64,000 nt of DNA from Stramonita haemastoma (Eukaryota; Mollusca; Gastropoda; Neogastropoda; Muricidae), in contig CM060318.1 of assembly GCA_030674155.1 (NCBI GenBank), forward strand, positions 67,900,221 through 67,964,220, given 5' to 3'. The notes beneath the pieces are model-generated. The model did not search any database. It saw only the letters and a list, made by a program, of their open reading frames with translations, and was not told where the DNA came from. The translations under genes were made by a program, and so were the position numbers. This document shows, one piece after another, positions 1 through 13,109 of the stretch (position 1 is its first letter; each line of letters starts with the position of its first letter).

Positions 1-160
1 GCTTTACCTTCCCTGACCCTGAAGAGGGCAGGTACCCATTTACAGCTGTACTGAAGCCAAGGCGCGCAAACGGTCACCCATCCAACTGGCAACCACGCTC
101 GACACTGCTTAACTTGACTTGGGGAAAGTAAGTGCTCTGACTACTTAGCTATCCCGCCCC
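1..160 (-). repeat. Partial SINE (family E), antisense
   Basis: The reverse complement of this stretch matches the + strand repeat at 2983-3155. Shared landmarks are a block about a stop-over to a new line of ~20 bases reading as 'gtacccatttacagctg' here and its complement there, and 'ccctgaccctgaagag' here against 'cttctttagggtcaggg' there. The family resembles gastropod tRNA-derived SINEs. It is cut by the window start. Confidence 0.55.
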
Positions 161-610
161 CTTGGCGACACCGTGGTTGCTGTAAATGAAAATGGGATTA
201 ACGATAGATAACGACGGCAATAATGGATGGCCAGTCGGACAGATGGATGGATGGTGAAAGGATGGATAGATAGATGTGTAGGTGAATGGATTGATTGATA
301 TGTGGGTGGTAGAATTGGTGGATGGACGGGTGTGTGAAAGAACGGACGGGTGGGTGGATGGATGGAAGTGTGAATGGATGAATGGATGGATGGATGGATT
401 GATGGATGAGCAAGTGATGCAGGATGATAGTGGTGCTTGTCAGCGATGACAGTGACAACGACAACGATGTCAATCATTCATCCTCCTCTTCCTCCTCCTC
501 CTCCTCATCATCACTATCACCATCCTCCTCCTCCTCACCATCATCAACCAGTGTCTTCAATCCTCACATGTATCTTTTTCTCCTCTCCCTCTCTCCCTCC
601 CTCAAAACAG
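161..610. other. GPCR intron end with GGAT-rich and TCC-rich simple repeats
   Basis: This is intronic sequence upstream of the first visible GPCR exon. Positions 225-418 are a degenerate GGAT/TGGA repeat and 478-556 a TCC/TCA-rich tract. The pyrimidine-rich stretch 570-608 ends in 'aaaacag' and serves as the 3' splice site for the exon at 611. I see no coding sequence. Confidence 0.7.
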
Positions 611-861
611 TTCTACCACAAGATCTTCACCACCAAGTCCTGCATCGCCGCCTGCGTGGTGGCCTGGGTGCTAGCCTTTCTCTTCGAGTTCCCCAACGTG
701 GTGGGGTGGGGCGGGCACTACTTTGACCAGAAGAACCACCAGTGCATATGGGACCGCACCGCCTCCCTGTCCTACACCATGTTCGTCTCCTTCGCCCTCA
801 TCTTCTTCCCTCTCCTCACCATGCTCGTCTGCTTCATCCTCATCTTCAGGCATATCTACCG
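611..861 (+). CDS. Class A GPCR, exon encoding TM4-TM5 (melatonin/moody-like)
   Basis: This is an internal exon of a rhodopsin-family receptor, a plasma-membrane seven-helix protein that couples ligand binding to G proteins. It opens in phase 0 after 'aaaacag' with FYHKIFTTKSC, the end of intracellular loop 2. TM4 follows (SCIAACVVAWVLAFLFEFPN), then extracellular loop 2 with the conserved disulphide Cys (NHQCIWD), then TM5 with its conserved Pro (LIFFPLLTMLVCF). The donor is 'ccg|gtgagg', leaving two bases of an Arg codon that joins the exon at 2061. The loop-2 and TM4 layout, including the '...FPN' exit, is reminiscent of melatonin receptors. Ligand specificity cannot be read from this. Exons for the N-terminus, TM1-3 and the DRY region are upstream of the window. 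Confidence 0.85.
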
Positions 862-865
862 GTGA

Positions 866-1465
866 GGAGGAAGAATGAGGAGGAAGAGGGGGAAGAGGAA
901 GATGAGGAGGAGGAAAAGGTGGAGGAGGAGGCAGAGTGGGGAAGAAGGAGAAGGAGGGAGAGGATGAGGGAGAGAGGGGAGAGGAGGAGGAGAGGGAGGA
1001 GGAGGAGTAGAAGAAAGAGGGGAGGAGGAGGGGGAGAAGAAGGGGAGGAGGAGAAGGAGGACGGGGGAAGAAAGAGAGGAGGGTGAGGAGGAGAAGTAGA
1101 AGAAGAAGGGGGGAAGGAGGAGGAGGAGAAGAGAAGAAAAGAGAGGAGGAGGAGGAAGAGGGGAAGAGAAGTAGAAGGAGGATAAGGAGTAGAATAATGA
1201 GAGGGGAAGATAAGGAGACGGAAGAGGAGGAGGAGGGGAGGAAGGGGGAGAGGAGAGGAGGAAGAGGAGGAGAAGGAGGGAGAATAAGGAGTAGAAGGAG
1301 GAGAAAGAAGGTGGAGGAAGATGAGGAGGGGGAGGGGACGGAGGAGAAGAAGAAGGAGGAGGAGTAAGAGAAGGATGAGGAGGAGAGTGGGGAGCGAGAG
1401 TACGAGAAGGAGGGGAGGAGGGGGAGGGGAAGAGGAGGATGAAGAAGAGGAAGAGGAGGAGGGAC
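866..1465 (+). repeat. 600-bp purine-rich (GGA/GAA) tract in GPCR intron
   Basis: The + strand is almost wholly A and G for about 600 bases, built of AGG, GAGGA and GAAGA variants without a fixed period. It begins a few bases after the splice donor at 862. Long reading frames through it on both strands are low-complexity artefacts (Arg/Glu or Pro/Ser only). Confidence 0.9.
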
Positions 1466-1782
1466 AGGAAACTTTGAAACTTTTGACACATTTTACTGGG
1501 GGAACTCAATACGCACACATGATGGCTTCCCCCCCCCAAAAAAAAAAAAAAATCCAGCCCTACTCAAAGAGAATCATAATAATAGAAACAAACATACAAA
1601 ACAAAGAAAAATCTAGAAAGAAAAAGACATGAAAGAAAATCAACCTCACTGTGAATTATCAATACAAATAATGTCAAAATGGAAATCTGCAAAACACCTA
1701 GAAAACACAACTATTTGAGATAGAAAAAAGTTACAAAAGGGACAGGGAAGACTACGTATACAAAGAAATTGTATCGGGCATT

Positions 1783-1807
1783 GAGAGAGAGAGAAGAGAG
1801 AGAGAGA

Positions 1808-1905
<98 letters not shown>

Positions 1906-1921
1906 TGGTGTGTGTGTGTGT
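1783..1921 (+). repeat. Compound (GA)n(GT)n microsatellite
   Basis: An imperfect GA repeat to about 1863 is followed by a GT repeat to 1921 with one 'ggtgg' interruption. It lies in the GPCR intron (862-2060), which otherwise holds only AT-rich unique sequence (1466-1782 and 1922-2060). Confidence 0.95.
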
Positions 1922-2060
1922 TAAGTAAATTAAGAGCACATAATCCAGTCAGTCATCTTCTTGATTTAATACTTTTGTCATCCTTGTCATCATGATTGAA
2001 TAAATTTTTTCCATCCTAATCAGCATCTTGATTTCATACTCTTAATTTGTTTCACCCTAG

Positions 2061-2577
2061 GACCAAGTTCAACCTGTACCTCTTTGACGGCAACGACCCT
2101 TTCCTCTCTCGCAAAATCCTGCTGGAAGCCTTGCGCACCTCGCGCATGCTGCTGGGCATCTTCGTGGTGTTCCTCATCTGCTGGACCCCCTACGGCGTCA
2201 TCATCGTCTTCGACTTCTACAAGCAGCTGTCCATGGAGCTCCACCTCTTCGTCACCCTGCTCGCCCACTTGCACAGCTCCGCCAACTTCCTCGTCTACAT
2301 CATCACCAACCGCAACTTCCGGGCCGCGGCTGTCCACTTCCTGTCCTGCGGGCAGATGTCCCTGAGCGGCCGAGGGAGGCCAGCGAGTCCAAGTCCACGG
2401 AGATCGCCAAGATTTCTCACAGCCGGGAGGTGGCGGTGGTGTCTCACTGCAACAGCAGCAACAGCGCTGAGGCACAGTGAGGCAGGTGGGGGAGGAGGAG
2501 GAGGAGGGGAAAGAAGGAGAGTGAAGAGAGAGAGAGAGAGGGGGGGGTCCAGGCTGGTTGATGGACTGTGTTGTTGA
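2061..2577 (+). CDS. Class A GPCR, last exon (loop 3, TM6, TM7, C-tail; tail probably frameshifted)
   Basis: The acceptor 'ttcaccctag|g' supplies the last base of the split Arg codon, so the frame continues exactly from the exon ending at 861. Intracellular loop 3 is short (TKFNLYLFDGNDPFLSRK). TM6 carries the family motif CWTPYG, and TM7 reads HSSANFLVYIITNRNFR, so the usual NPxxY is NFLVY. The assembled frame runs to a stop at 2575-2577 through an Arg/Pro/Gly-rich tail. From about 2364, the frame one base back reads ERPREASESKSTEIAK and on to a stop at 2478-2480, a far more typical Ser/Glu/Lys receptor tail. I infer one missing base near 2365-2376, so the true CDS probably ends at 2480. Confidence 0.85.
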
Positions 2578-2908
2578 TAAAGTTGTTGGTGTGTTGTCAG
2601 TTAGGGGGAGGAGGGGAGAGGGTTTCCAGTCTGTGTGTGGCTCTTTCGTTGACAAGATTGTTCGTGTGTTGTCAGTTAGAGCAGGGGGTGGAGGGTGTTC
2701 GAAATCTGACTGTATTGTTTACAAGATTGTTTGTGTGCTGTCACTTAGGGGGAGGGAAAGGACAGAGGGGGTTTTGAGCCTGGTTGACGGACTGTAAGGT
2801 TGTTTGTTGGTGCGTTGTCAGTCAGAGGCAAGGGGGTGGGGGTGGGGGTTAACTGTTTCACTGACTGTCCTTGACAAGCTACAAGCTAGTTGGTGTGTTA
2901 TCAGTCAG
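2547..2908 (+). repeat. Diverged tandem repeat, about 74 bp x 5
   Basis: Five degenerate units follow the GPCR stop. Each contains a 'gttgtcagttag'-type core (near 2595, 2668, 2740, 2814 and 2898) preceded by a 'gacaagattgtt'-like segment. It probably lies in the 3' UTR or just beyond. Confidence 0.75.
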
Positions 2909-2982
2909 ACAATCATTTGGGGATTGTGCATATGTATTTCCCGATACCTTGTTTCAGCTACACTCCCATTACTAAAAGGGAT

Positions 2983-3155
2983 AGGAATCGCTCAATGGTC
3001 AGAGCACTCCTTTTCCCCAAGATATGGTTATGCTGCATATGGTGTGGTTACCAAGTAGATGGGTGACCGTTAGTACTCCTTGGCTTCAGTACAGTCCCCC
3101 AAGTCACCCAGCTGTAAATGGGTACCTGCCTTCTTTAGGGTCAGGGAAAGTAAAG
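2983..3155 (+). repeat. Partial SINE (family E)
   Basis: The stretch begins with a degenerate tRNA-like box ('cgctcaatggtcagagca') and ends 'gggtcagggaaagtaaag'. It is the sense counterpart of the antisense copy at 1-160. Confidence 0.55.
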
Positions 3156-3540
3156 CAGCGAGGGAGAGGAGATGGGCGCCGCCCTCAACATATTGGCTCC
3201 TAGAGAAGCTGAGGTCTCTAACACCTCGCTTCCTAACGACTTCAAAGGTTATGGGGCACCTTTTCCTTTACTTTTACAATATTTATCGCTCTGATCTTGC
3301 TTTACTCAGCTGCCGCACCCCTGATAAGAGGCATTAATCATTTAACGTGCATTGATCCCCTCAGTCACTGACTGGGGCCACTGACTCTGGCACATTTTCT
3401 CTTAGGCTACTGAGCACCTGGCACAGTCATTGCAATCCACTGGATGACACTAAACTGAGGCGGTGAGGTGAAAGTACCTAAGCACCTTTGCCACACTGAA
3501 AAACACATCAATGTTTCATGCAAGAGTAAGACCAACGCTA
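3156..3540. other. Unique intergenic sequence
   Basis: I see no open frame with protein-like composition, no repeat unit and no RNA gene in this stretch. Confidence 0.5.
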
Positions 3541-3805
3541 TACCCGAGTGGTTAGACCTTTGGAATTCAATCACTAGGGCTTATGAAGTCGCAGGTTCGA
3601 ATCTCGGCGGCATCTGGTGAATTAAGGTTAGGGGATTTTTACCATCTTCCCAGGCCAGCTTCATGTCCAGACCTGCCAGTGCCTTAATTCCCTTCGTGTA
3701 TATACACCCATGCAGAAGCTCAAATATGCACGTTAAAGACCCCGTCATTCATGTCAGTTTTTGCTGCGTTACGGAAACACGAATATACCCAGCATGCACA
3801 TTAGT
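3541..3805 (+). repeat. tRNA-derived SINE (family C)
   Basis: The head has an A-box-like 'cccgagtggttaga' and a B-box-like 'ggttcgaatc'. The body reads 'ggcggcatctggtgaatt' and later 'tgcacgttaaagaccccgt', ending 'acccagcatgcaca'. The same body recurs at 13110-13425 (+) and 8420-8715 (-). Confidence 0.75.
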
Positions 3806-3848
3806 GTCGTGTTTTTATAATTATGATAATAGTAATAGCAATTATACT

Positions 3849-4176
<328 letters not shown>

Positions 4177-4520
4177 TAGTTTTATTTATTTATTCTTTCA
4201 TATTGAGAATAATGGAATAAGCACTCATGCAACTATATTTGTTTCCCTATCAGAGTGGCTTTTTCCTACAGAATTTTGCCAGGGTCAACCCCTTTGTTGC
4301 CGTGGGTTCTTTTACGTGCGCTAAGTAGTGATGTGTAACACACGGGACCTCGGTTTATCGTCTCATCCGAGAGACTAGCGCCCAGACCACCACTCAGGGT
4401 CTAATGGATGGGGGAAAAGTTTTGGGCCCAAACAGGGTACGAACCACCGCACACTCCGACCCTGGACTTTTTTGCTTTCTAGGCAAGGCGCGTTACCACC
4501 TAGACCACCGGTCCACTTGC
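4177..4520 (-). repeat. SINE (family D), antisense, nested next to SINE-B
   Basis: Read on the minus strand the head is 'gaccggtggtctaggtggta' with B-box-like 'ggttcgtaccc' (near 4436-4446). The same body is found at 12655-12865 in the same orientation. The short tail at 4180-4240 ('tttatttattctttcatat') is the tail of SINE-B, so this element appears to have inserted into a SINE-B copy. Confidence 0.65.
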
Positions 4521-4745
4521 AGTTTTGTAATCTTTGTCATCTGTTCCCACCTGCACAAAATGGCCTACTCTTTTCGACTTTCGACAAAATGGCCTACTCT
4601 TTCGAAAAGCGGAACAGGATTTAACGTGTGCGCAAGATGTTCTGCGTGCGTTCGCACAACGGGGCCTCGGTTTATAATATTATTGGAAGGACTTTTAGGT
4701 AGAGTGGAGTCTGCACTGATGGTATCCCCTTGCGAAGCGCAGTAT
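4521..4745 (-). repeat. SINE (family B), antisense, part of nested pair
   Basis: The reverse complement matches the body of the element at 8960-9305: 'gggaacagatgacaa', 'ttcgaaaagtagg'-type and 'gaccgaggccccgt'-type segments. A short local duplication ('aaaatggcctactctt' twice, 4557-4598) lies inside it. Confidence 0.7.
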
Positions 4746-4756
4746 TCTAACTGCGC

Positions 4757-4859
4757 ACGCGCGCGCGCGCGCAACGGCATGTGTGTGCGTGCGCGCGCGC
4801 GCGTGTGCGTGCGTGCGTGTGTGTGTGTGTGTGTGTGTCGTGCTGAGAGAGGATGAGTG

Positions 4860-4920
<61 letters not shown>
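4757..4920 (+). repeat. (GC)n/(GT)n and (GA)n microsatellites
   Basis: Alternating purine-pyrimidine GC/GT sequence runs 4757-4838, a potential Z-DNA former. A 60-base GA repeat follows at 4862-4920. Confidence 0.95.
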
Positions 4921-4924
<4 letters not shown>

Positions 4925-5029
4925 CAACAAAGCATTTACTTGCCACAGACCAGGGAATAACAAGTGGTGACTGGTAGCGACAAGGCTACATACCGTGTTT
5001 AGAAAAAACAACAACACTTTTCCTTCTGT

Positions 5030-5340
5030 TTTTTATTTATGACTCTTACACCATACCGCACGTCTTGAGGCATCCACAGACATAAAAACCACTTTTTGTG
5101 TGTAAGAGTAGCTTTTGACCCAAAACTCATGTAATTTTGCAATGTGCATAGGCCTACACGGGGCCAACACTGTTGGTACACAAGCAGTCCTCATTAATTG
5201 ATGATCATTTCTAACTTTTTCGTAACCACCTGGTATTGTGCTTTGTCCTCAATCCCCAAAACAAGTGCACAGTGCAATTTTTCCTACTTTAAAAAAAAGA
5301 AGTGAAAATCAACAAAAAAAATTCCGACCGGCACTCTATA
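5030..5340 (+). repeat. Dispersed repeat (family F), copy 1
   Basis: This stretch aligns by eye with 13850-14235. Shared blocks include 'ggcatccacagacataaaaacca', 'cacaagcagtcctcatt..ttgatgatca' and 'caacccccaaaacaagt'. No coding potential is visible. The family type is unknown. Confidence 0.6.
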
Positions 5341-7132
5341 AATACTTACATGGCCTGCAGAAGTGTAATATAACCCAAGAAAACAGGAAGTTCACTAAAT
5401 TTTCCTCCCATGCTGAAGAGCGATTTTTCACCATGAGGCATATCAGACATCGCCGTACGAAAATAGGTCGCGGCGTTCCACAAAATTAAAAGCAGATTCA
5501 TTGGCTTGCTTTGGCAGCGCGTCAATGCTTCTCTCCACAATTAATGGCCATCTGCTTAATTGCCTAGACATGGCGGCATCTGTTCCCAGCTGGAAGCCAT
5601 CTTGTGATGACCTGAAACTCACTGTGTGCATTCTATGGTTGAGAGTGGCTGGCCATGCAGGTCCATTAATTAAAAACTTCCTGCTAGCCAACCACAGCTA
5701 GATCTAGCTGGTTACAAGATGGTTAAATAAAAAAGAGAAATTGTCGCATGTTGGCCAGTCTACATGTCTCTTTATTATGGTGAAGTGGCATGATCAGACA
5801 GTGTAAAGGTGGGAGCAGCGTGTGATGAGTTTGATCTGGTAGACATTCTGGACAACATTCTAGTCTAGACTATTTTGGGTCTTGCAGATGCATGTGTTTG
5901 CTTTTTTAATGTGGGGCATTAGTAAGGGGAAAAATGCAGTGAATCTAGTCTTTAGTCAAGCTTAAATGAACAAAAGGCACACACTCTACTGTTTTAAGTT
6001 AATAAAAAGAGAAAGGTTATAAAAATAAACAAGAAGCCAGTCTAAGGAAAGAAAGCATAGCACTGTACCACTGATACACAATAGAGCAACAATAAACCCA
6101 GTCAAACAGAATCACCTGTACGTTATATCATGCATGAACACAATCTCGACAGACTTCTCCCTCCGCTTATTGAACAAGGATTTGCTGGGACACCGCATGG
6201 AGTGTTTCAGCTAGTGTCTCTGGTGGTTCATGGTAAACCTGACATTATTCACTCCTTAGCCGTCAAAGTAGCTTGAATATTGGCGCTGTTCAATGCGCCA
6301 GATATCACTGAAGTACCATAGCATATCAGTGAAAGATACATGTGTGTGTTTAAAGAGGTTACCCTCCCAATTTTATCACAGAGCCCCCTTTCCCCCAAAG
6401 CAAAACCAAACCCAAAACAAACAAAAAGCAAGTAAACAAACAAATAACCCAACAAAAAACCCACCACTGTAGATATGATGTTGATGTGGATAAATCTATC
6501 CTGTAAAATGAAAAAAATAATAATAAATAGGAAAATGAAATATGTTAGATAGCATTTACAATTGTATTGATGTTCATTAAGAAAATAAAGTATTGGTGTT
6601 TGTAACTGTTGATAATGATAGATTTTCGTGTTAACTTTTTTTAATTGTAGGTGCACGAAAAAACCCAACCCTGTTGATATTGATATCTTGTGACGATGTA
6701 AAAAACAAAAATGTCTGCACTGTATTTGTTGGGTGTCATTGTTTGATTTGAAATAAAAAGCAACAAAACAAGGGAAGAATGAACTGACGGTCATAATCAG
6801 ATGGTAGAAGGGTTGAAGTGTACAAAGTTAAACCTCTTACCTTCTCCTCTGTGTGATTGCTCTTATCATGATGTAAATAAATGATGTTGTTTTGTCCGAA
6901 TAACTCATAACACATCTCCTATATAAATGATGTTGTTCTTTTGTCCTAATAATTGATAATAATCTCCTTAACTGATATGACATTCACATTGCATTTATGA
7001 CAATCCAATTTAAGCCTTTTGAATTTATGTGTCTTCTTTTTCTTCTTTTTCCTTTACTTGTTTGTTGCTGTTGTGTATTTGAAAGGGGCGTGTAGATTTG
7101 GGGGCAGGGGAAAAGTAACGTAGACAATTGTG

Positions 7133-7136
<4 letters not shown>
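5341..7136. other. AT-rich intergenic sequence without recognised genes
   Basis: Frames up to 181 codons exist on the minus strand (6249-6794), but their residue composition is that of AT-rich noncoding DNA and no motif is present. A 50-bp direct repeat ('aaatgatgttgttttgtcc' type) occurs at 6875-6955. I see nothing else. Confidence 0.5.
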
Positions 7137-7218
<82 letters not shown>

Positions 7219-7244
7219 AACACACACACATACATACACACACA

Positions 7245-7319
<75 letters not shown>

Positions 7320-7320
7320 A

Positions 7321-7407
<87 letters not shown>

Positions 7408-7552
7408 CTATTTACACATACATACATACAAACATACAAACATGCATACCTACACACATACATACATGCACCCATACATACATGCACCTATACATACATA
7501 CATACATACATACATACATACATACATACATACATACATACATACATACATA

Positions 7553-7600
<48 letters not shown>

Positions 7601-7705
7601 CACACATACATAAATACATACATACATACATACATACATACATACATACATACATACATACATACATACATACATACATACATACATACATACATACATA
7701 CATTC
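7137..7705 (+). repeat. 570-bp compound microsatellite (CA, TATC, CATA, CGCA)
   Basis: The blocks in order are (CA)n 7137-7235, (TATC)n 7244-7410 with rare variants, degenerate CATA 7411-7493, (CATA)n 7494-7552, (CGCA)n 7553-7601 and (CATA)n 7609-7702. The apparent proteins in all frames are artefacts. Confidence 0.97.
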
Positions 7706-7944
7706 ATCCATCCATACACCCATAGCCACGTTCCTTATCTGTATTTCTCTGTCTCTGTCTTTTTCCCCACCCTGCCATTTCCTCCGTCTGTCTGTTCTCT
7801 GTCTCTTTCTACCCCCCACCCTGCCATATTCTCCATCTGTCTCTGTGTGTGTGTCTTTCTTTCCTATCAATGTAACCGCATTGTGCTCTAATTGTCGCGT
7901 TGCAAAAAAAGCCTTAAATGTAGCGACTTAATGACAATGGTTTC

Positions 7945-8057
<113 letters not shown>

Positions 8058-8419
8058 CTCTCTTTGTGTTTCCCCTAGCCTTGTACTAAAAATAACTGTT
8101 ATACTTTAGTCCTTGTTGTCGTTGCTGTTGTTGTATGTATATCTAGATTCCAGGTACTGCAAGGATAAATGAACAACCACCAAAAAAGTATGGTCGAAAT
8201 AAAATTAAAAAATGATGTGCGGTTTTCGTTTCTATCACAAGTGCGTGCACGGATGACCAATGAAAAAAGGCAGTACTCTTTTTGCGAGGGGTCACAGGCG
8301 GCCTGGAATAACATTCCATTTCTTATTCACTCGGGCTCTGCTTCTGCTTCCCCTCTGTCTGTCTGTCTGTGTAAGTCTCTGTTTCTCTGTTTTTTCATTC
8401 CTCGGTTAGACCTCCGAAG

Positions 8420-8715
8420 TTCACCAATGGTGAGATTTTTGCGTATACGACCGTTTTTTGCCCCCCCCTGAAGATAGCCACATTCCGTCTTCAGGGTTAT
8501 ATGTTGGTTATGTTCGCATTTCCGTAACCCACCAAATGCTGACATGATTTACGGGATTTTTAACGTGCATTATGATCTTTTCCATGCATGAAGGGAACTA
8601 AGGTACTGGCAGGTCTGCACTTGAGCTAACCTGGGAGATTGTAAAAATCCCCATTCTTAATTCACTAGATGCTACCGTGACTGGAATCCCTGACTTCCTG
8701 GACCCACGAGATAGA
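8420..8715 (-). repeat. SINE (family C), antisense
   Basis: The reverse complement gives the family C landmarks in order: 'atgctaccgtgactggaatccc' complements the B-box region, then 'ttcactaga', 'actggcaggtctgcac', 'tttttaacgtgca', 'gacatgatttacgggat' and 'aagatagccacattccg'. Confidence 0.7.
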
Positions 8716-8805
8716 GAAGTCAAACGCCACTCGTCTATTGCTTCTGCCGTTTCCCTTTAAATGTCACGCCACACGTTCCTCCTCACACCCTCCACTTGCG
8801 CGTAC

Positions 8806-8887
8806 ACACACACACACACGCAACCCCCCCCCCCCCCCCCCCACACACACACACCACACACACACACACAACGCACGCCACACACAC

Positions 8888-8959
<72 letters not shown>
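8806..8959 (+). repeat. (CA)n with internal poly-C
   Basis: A CA repeat is interrupted by a C run at 8823-8842 and by 'cgc' variants. It abuts the SINE at 8960. Confidence 0.97.
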
Positions 8960-8961
<2 letters not shown>

Positions 8962-9305
8962 GGGCGGATAGCCTAGTGGTCAGAACATTGCGCTGGCAAT
9001 TTGAAAGACCCGGGTTCGAGTCCGGTCGAGGAAATTTTCTTCCTGGAGTTAACATCAGTGCTGACTCCACTCTCCCCAAAAGTCCTTCGGATGAGACTTT
9101 AAACCGAGGCCCCGTGTGCGAACGCACGCAGAACATCTTGCGCACACGTTAAATCCTGTTCCGCTTTTCGTAAGAGTAGGCCATCGTGTGCCGGTGGGAA
9201 CAGATGACAATATTTACAAAAACTGCATACACACGGGGACCGGATGAAAAAAAGCACATGATTGCTTATTCTGTTATCCTCGATATAAAAGAATAAATAA
9301 ATATA
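8960..9305 (+). mobile_element. tRNA-derived SINE (family B), near full length
   Basis: The head 'gggcggatagcctagtggtc' contains an RNA polymerase III A box and is followed by the B box 'gggttcgagtcc' (about 9011-9022). The body includes 'gttaacatcagtgctgactc' and 'tttaaaccgaggccccgtg'. The tail 'gcacatgattgcttattctg' forms a short hairpin, then 'gatataaaagaataaataaa'. The antisense copy at 54605-54953 covers the same length; 5'-truncated copies lie at 19682-20065, 36270-36645 and 57850-58110. Confidence 0.85.
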
Positions 9306-9320
9306 AAAGAATAAATAAAT

Positions 9321-9356
<36 letters not shown>

Positions 9357-9560
9357 CGTGGCCACACCGTAACGAAACTGTCCACAGCATGCTCCTATAT
9401 CATGGAGACTGTTGACGGTGTTCATCTTTGATCCACTAAACTTGGTTTGCTTTTTTAATTTTTTCAACATAAAGAAATACATCACAAGCGCTTGCAAATG
9501 GATACTGTTATGACAATGCAGAAAAGAAATGTCGGAAAAAAACAAAGGAACAGTCCCGAT
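9306..9560. other. Unique sequence with a short CA repeat
   Basis: (CA)n at 9324-9352 is followed by unique sequence; no gene is seen. Confidence 0.5.
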
Positions 9561-9945
9561 CAACCAATCGATCGATCAGTAAGTCTGTCAATCAGTAAGT
9601 CAATCGACCAATAAGTCAGTCAATCGACCAATAAGTCAGTCAATCAACCGAGCAAACAATAAGCCAAATCAAACAGTAAGCCAAATCAAACAATAAACCA
9701 AATCAAACAGTAAGCCAAATCAAACAGTAAGCCAAATCAAACAGCAAAATCAACCAATCAGTCAACTGAGCAACCAGTCAGCTAACCAAGCAAAAAGCCA
9801 GTCAAACAAACACCAAGCCCATCAAACAGTAAGCCAGTCAACCAACCAGTCAGTCACTCAGTAAGTCAACCAAACAAACAGTCAGTCAACCGAACAGTAA
9901 GTCAAATAGTGCGTCCGTCAGTCAATAAATCAACCAATCAAATGT
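9561..9945 (+). repeat. Degenerate minisatellite of TCAA/CAGTAAG units
   Basis: The stretch is built of short units such as 'aagtcagtcaatcgacc' and 'cagtaagccaaatcaaa' (about 17-21 bases). The 17-base unit repeats almost perfectly about five times between 9650 and 9745. Confidence 0.85.
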
Positions 9946-12026
<2,081 letters not shown>

Positions 12027-12129
12027 ATTCATCATTGTTTTGAATAATGAGTACAATACACAAGGGAAATAATCCCTTTCTATCCCAAGTCACTCCATAT
12101 TTTTAGAAATCAGACCAAAGTGCGTGCAA

Positions 12130-12555
12130 GTAAAGCTATTGATTGGAAGGGAGAAAGGGGCCACCCACTAAGTATGTCAATGCTTCACACTTAAATTTTT
12201 TTTTTTAAAAACCTGTTGTGATTATGGGGACTGTAAACTGATGACATGCGTTTGACTCCGAGATTTTAAGCACTTCTCCAGTTTGTGTTTGTATTGTATA
12301 CTACTTTCCCTCATGGCAGATTTCTCTGAAAAAAATTATTGAATGGAACGGGAGAAAGGGGCCACCCACTAAGTACGTCAATAGTTCACACTTTCTTTCT
12401 TTCTTTCTTTCTATCTTTCTTTCTTTTTTTTAAACCTGTTGTGTTTATGGGGACCGTAAACTGATAACACGCATTTGACTCCGAGATTTTAAGCACTTCT
12501 CGAGTTTGTGTTTGTGGTTTGTATTGTTTACTACTTTGACGCATGACATTTCTCT
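12130..12555 (+). repeat. Direct tandem duplication, about 210 bp x 2
   Basis: Unit 1 (about 12130-12335) and unit 2 (about 12336-12555) both contain 'gagaaaggggccacccacta', 'cctgttgtg.ttatggggac' and 'gactccgagattttaagcac'. Unit 2 carries an extra TTTC/TTTCT microsatellite. Confidence 0.8.
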
Positions 12556-12654
12556 GGATAAAGTCCGTACTGCTCTCTCTGGGTAGAGTGCGCTGCCACA
12601 AGAGCAGTGCTACCCACTTTTTTCTTGTCTGTTTCTTTTCCCCGTATGGCAGTG

Positions 12655-12865
12655 ACTTTTTAAAAATGGAATTTTGCAAGGGACAACTCCGTGGTTGCCG
12701 TAGGTTATTTTACCTACAACGAATACGTGTTTCACATGGAATCTCGGTTTGTCGTATCATCCGAAAGACAAGCACCCATGCCATCACTCAAGGTCAACGA
12801 AAGGGGGCAGTTTGGACTCAAACAGGTTGGCTTTCTAGGCGGGTGTGTATCTTCCAAATGGCCGA
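12655..12865 (-). repeat. SINE (family D), antisense
   Basis: The stretch matches 4265-4470: 'ggaattttgcaagggacaac' here against 'gaattttgccagggtcaacc' there, then 'ctcggtttgtcgtatcatcc'. The head is degenerate. Confidence 0.6.
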
Positions 12866-13109
12866 AGGCTGACACCAGCAGAACTAAAGTCATGCTCCAC
12901 AAAGGCAGATAGAATGGGGAGAGGGCTCTGATGGTTTGCTACCCCGTGAAGCTCGTAAGCTACCAAAGCAAAGAAACAATGGCAGAGGGAGGAGGGGCAG
13001 AGAAATACATGAAGCCAAACAGATGGACTGGGTAGTGCTATCCATCATAGTTTGAAGCTGCTCTTTGCATTTGTTCCATGATCTCTTTATCTGAACATTT
13101 CATTTGATT
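12866..13109. other. Unique intergenic sequence
   Basis: No gene or repeat is recognised here. Confidence 0.4.

Noticed and set aside
866..1489. Long frames on both strands in the GA-rich block (Ser/Pro/Leu or Arg/Glu/Gly)
   Set aside because: They are translations of a purine-only repeat; composition is not protein-like and no splice or start context supports them.
6249..6794. 181-codon minus-strand frame
   Set aside because: AT-rich chance frame rich in Phe, Ile, Leu and Tyr, without domain or splice context.
7128..7891. Frame of 253 codons (His/Thr, Ile/Tyr/Leu/Ser)
   Set aside because: Direct translation of CA, TATC and CATA microsatellites.
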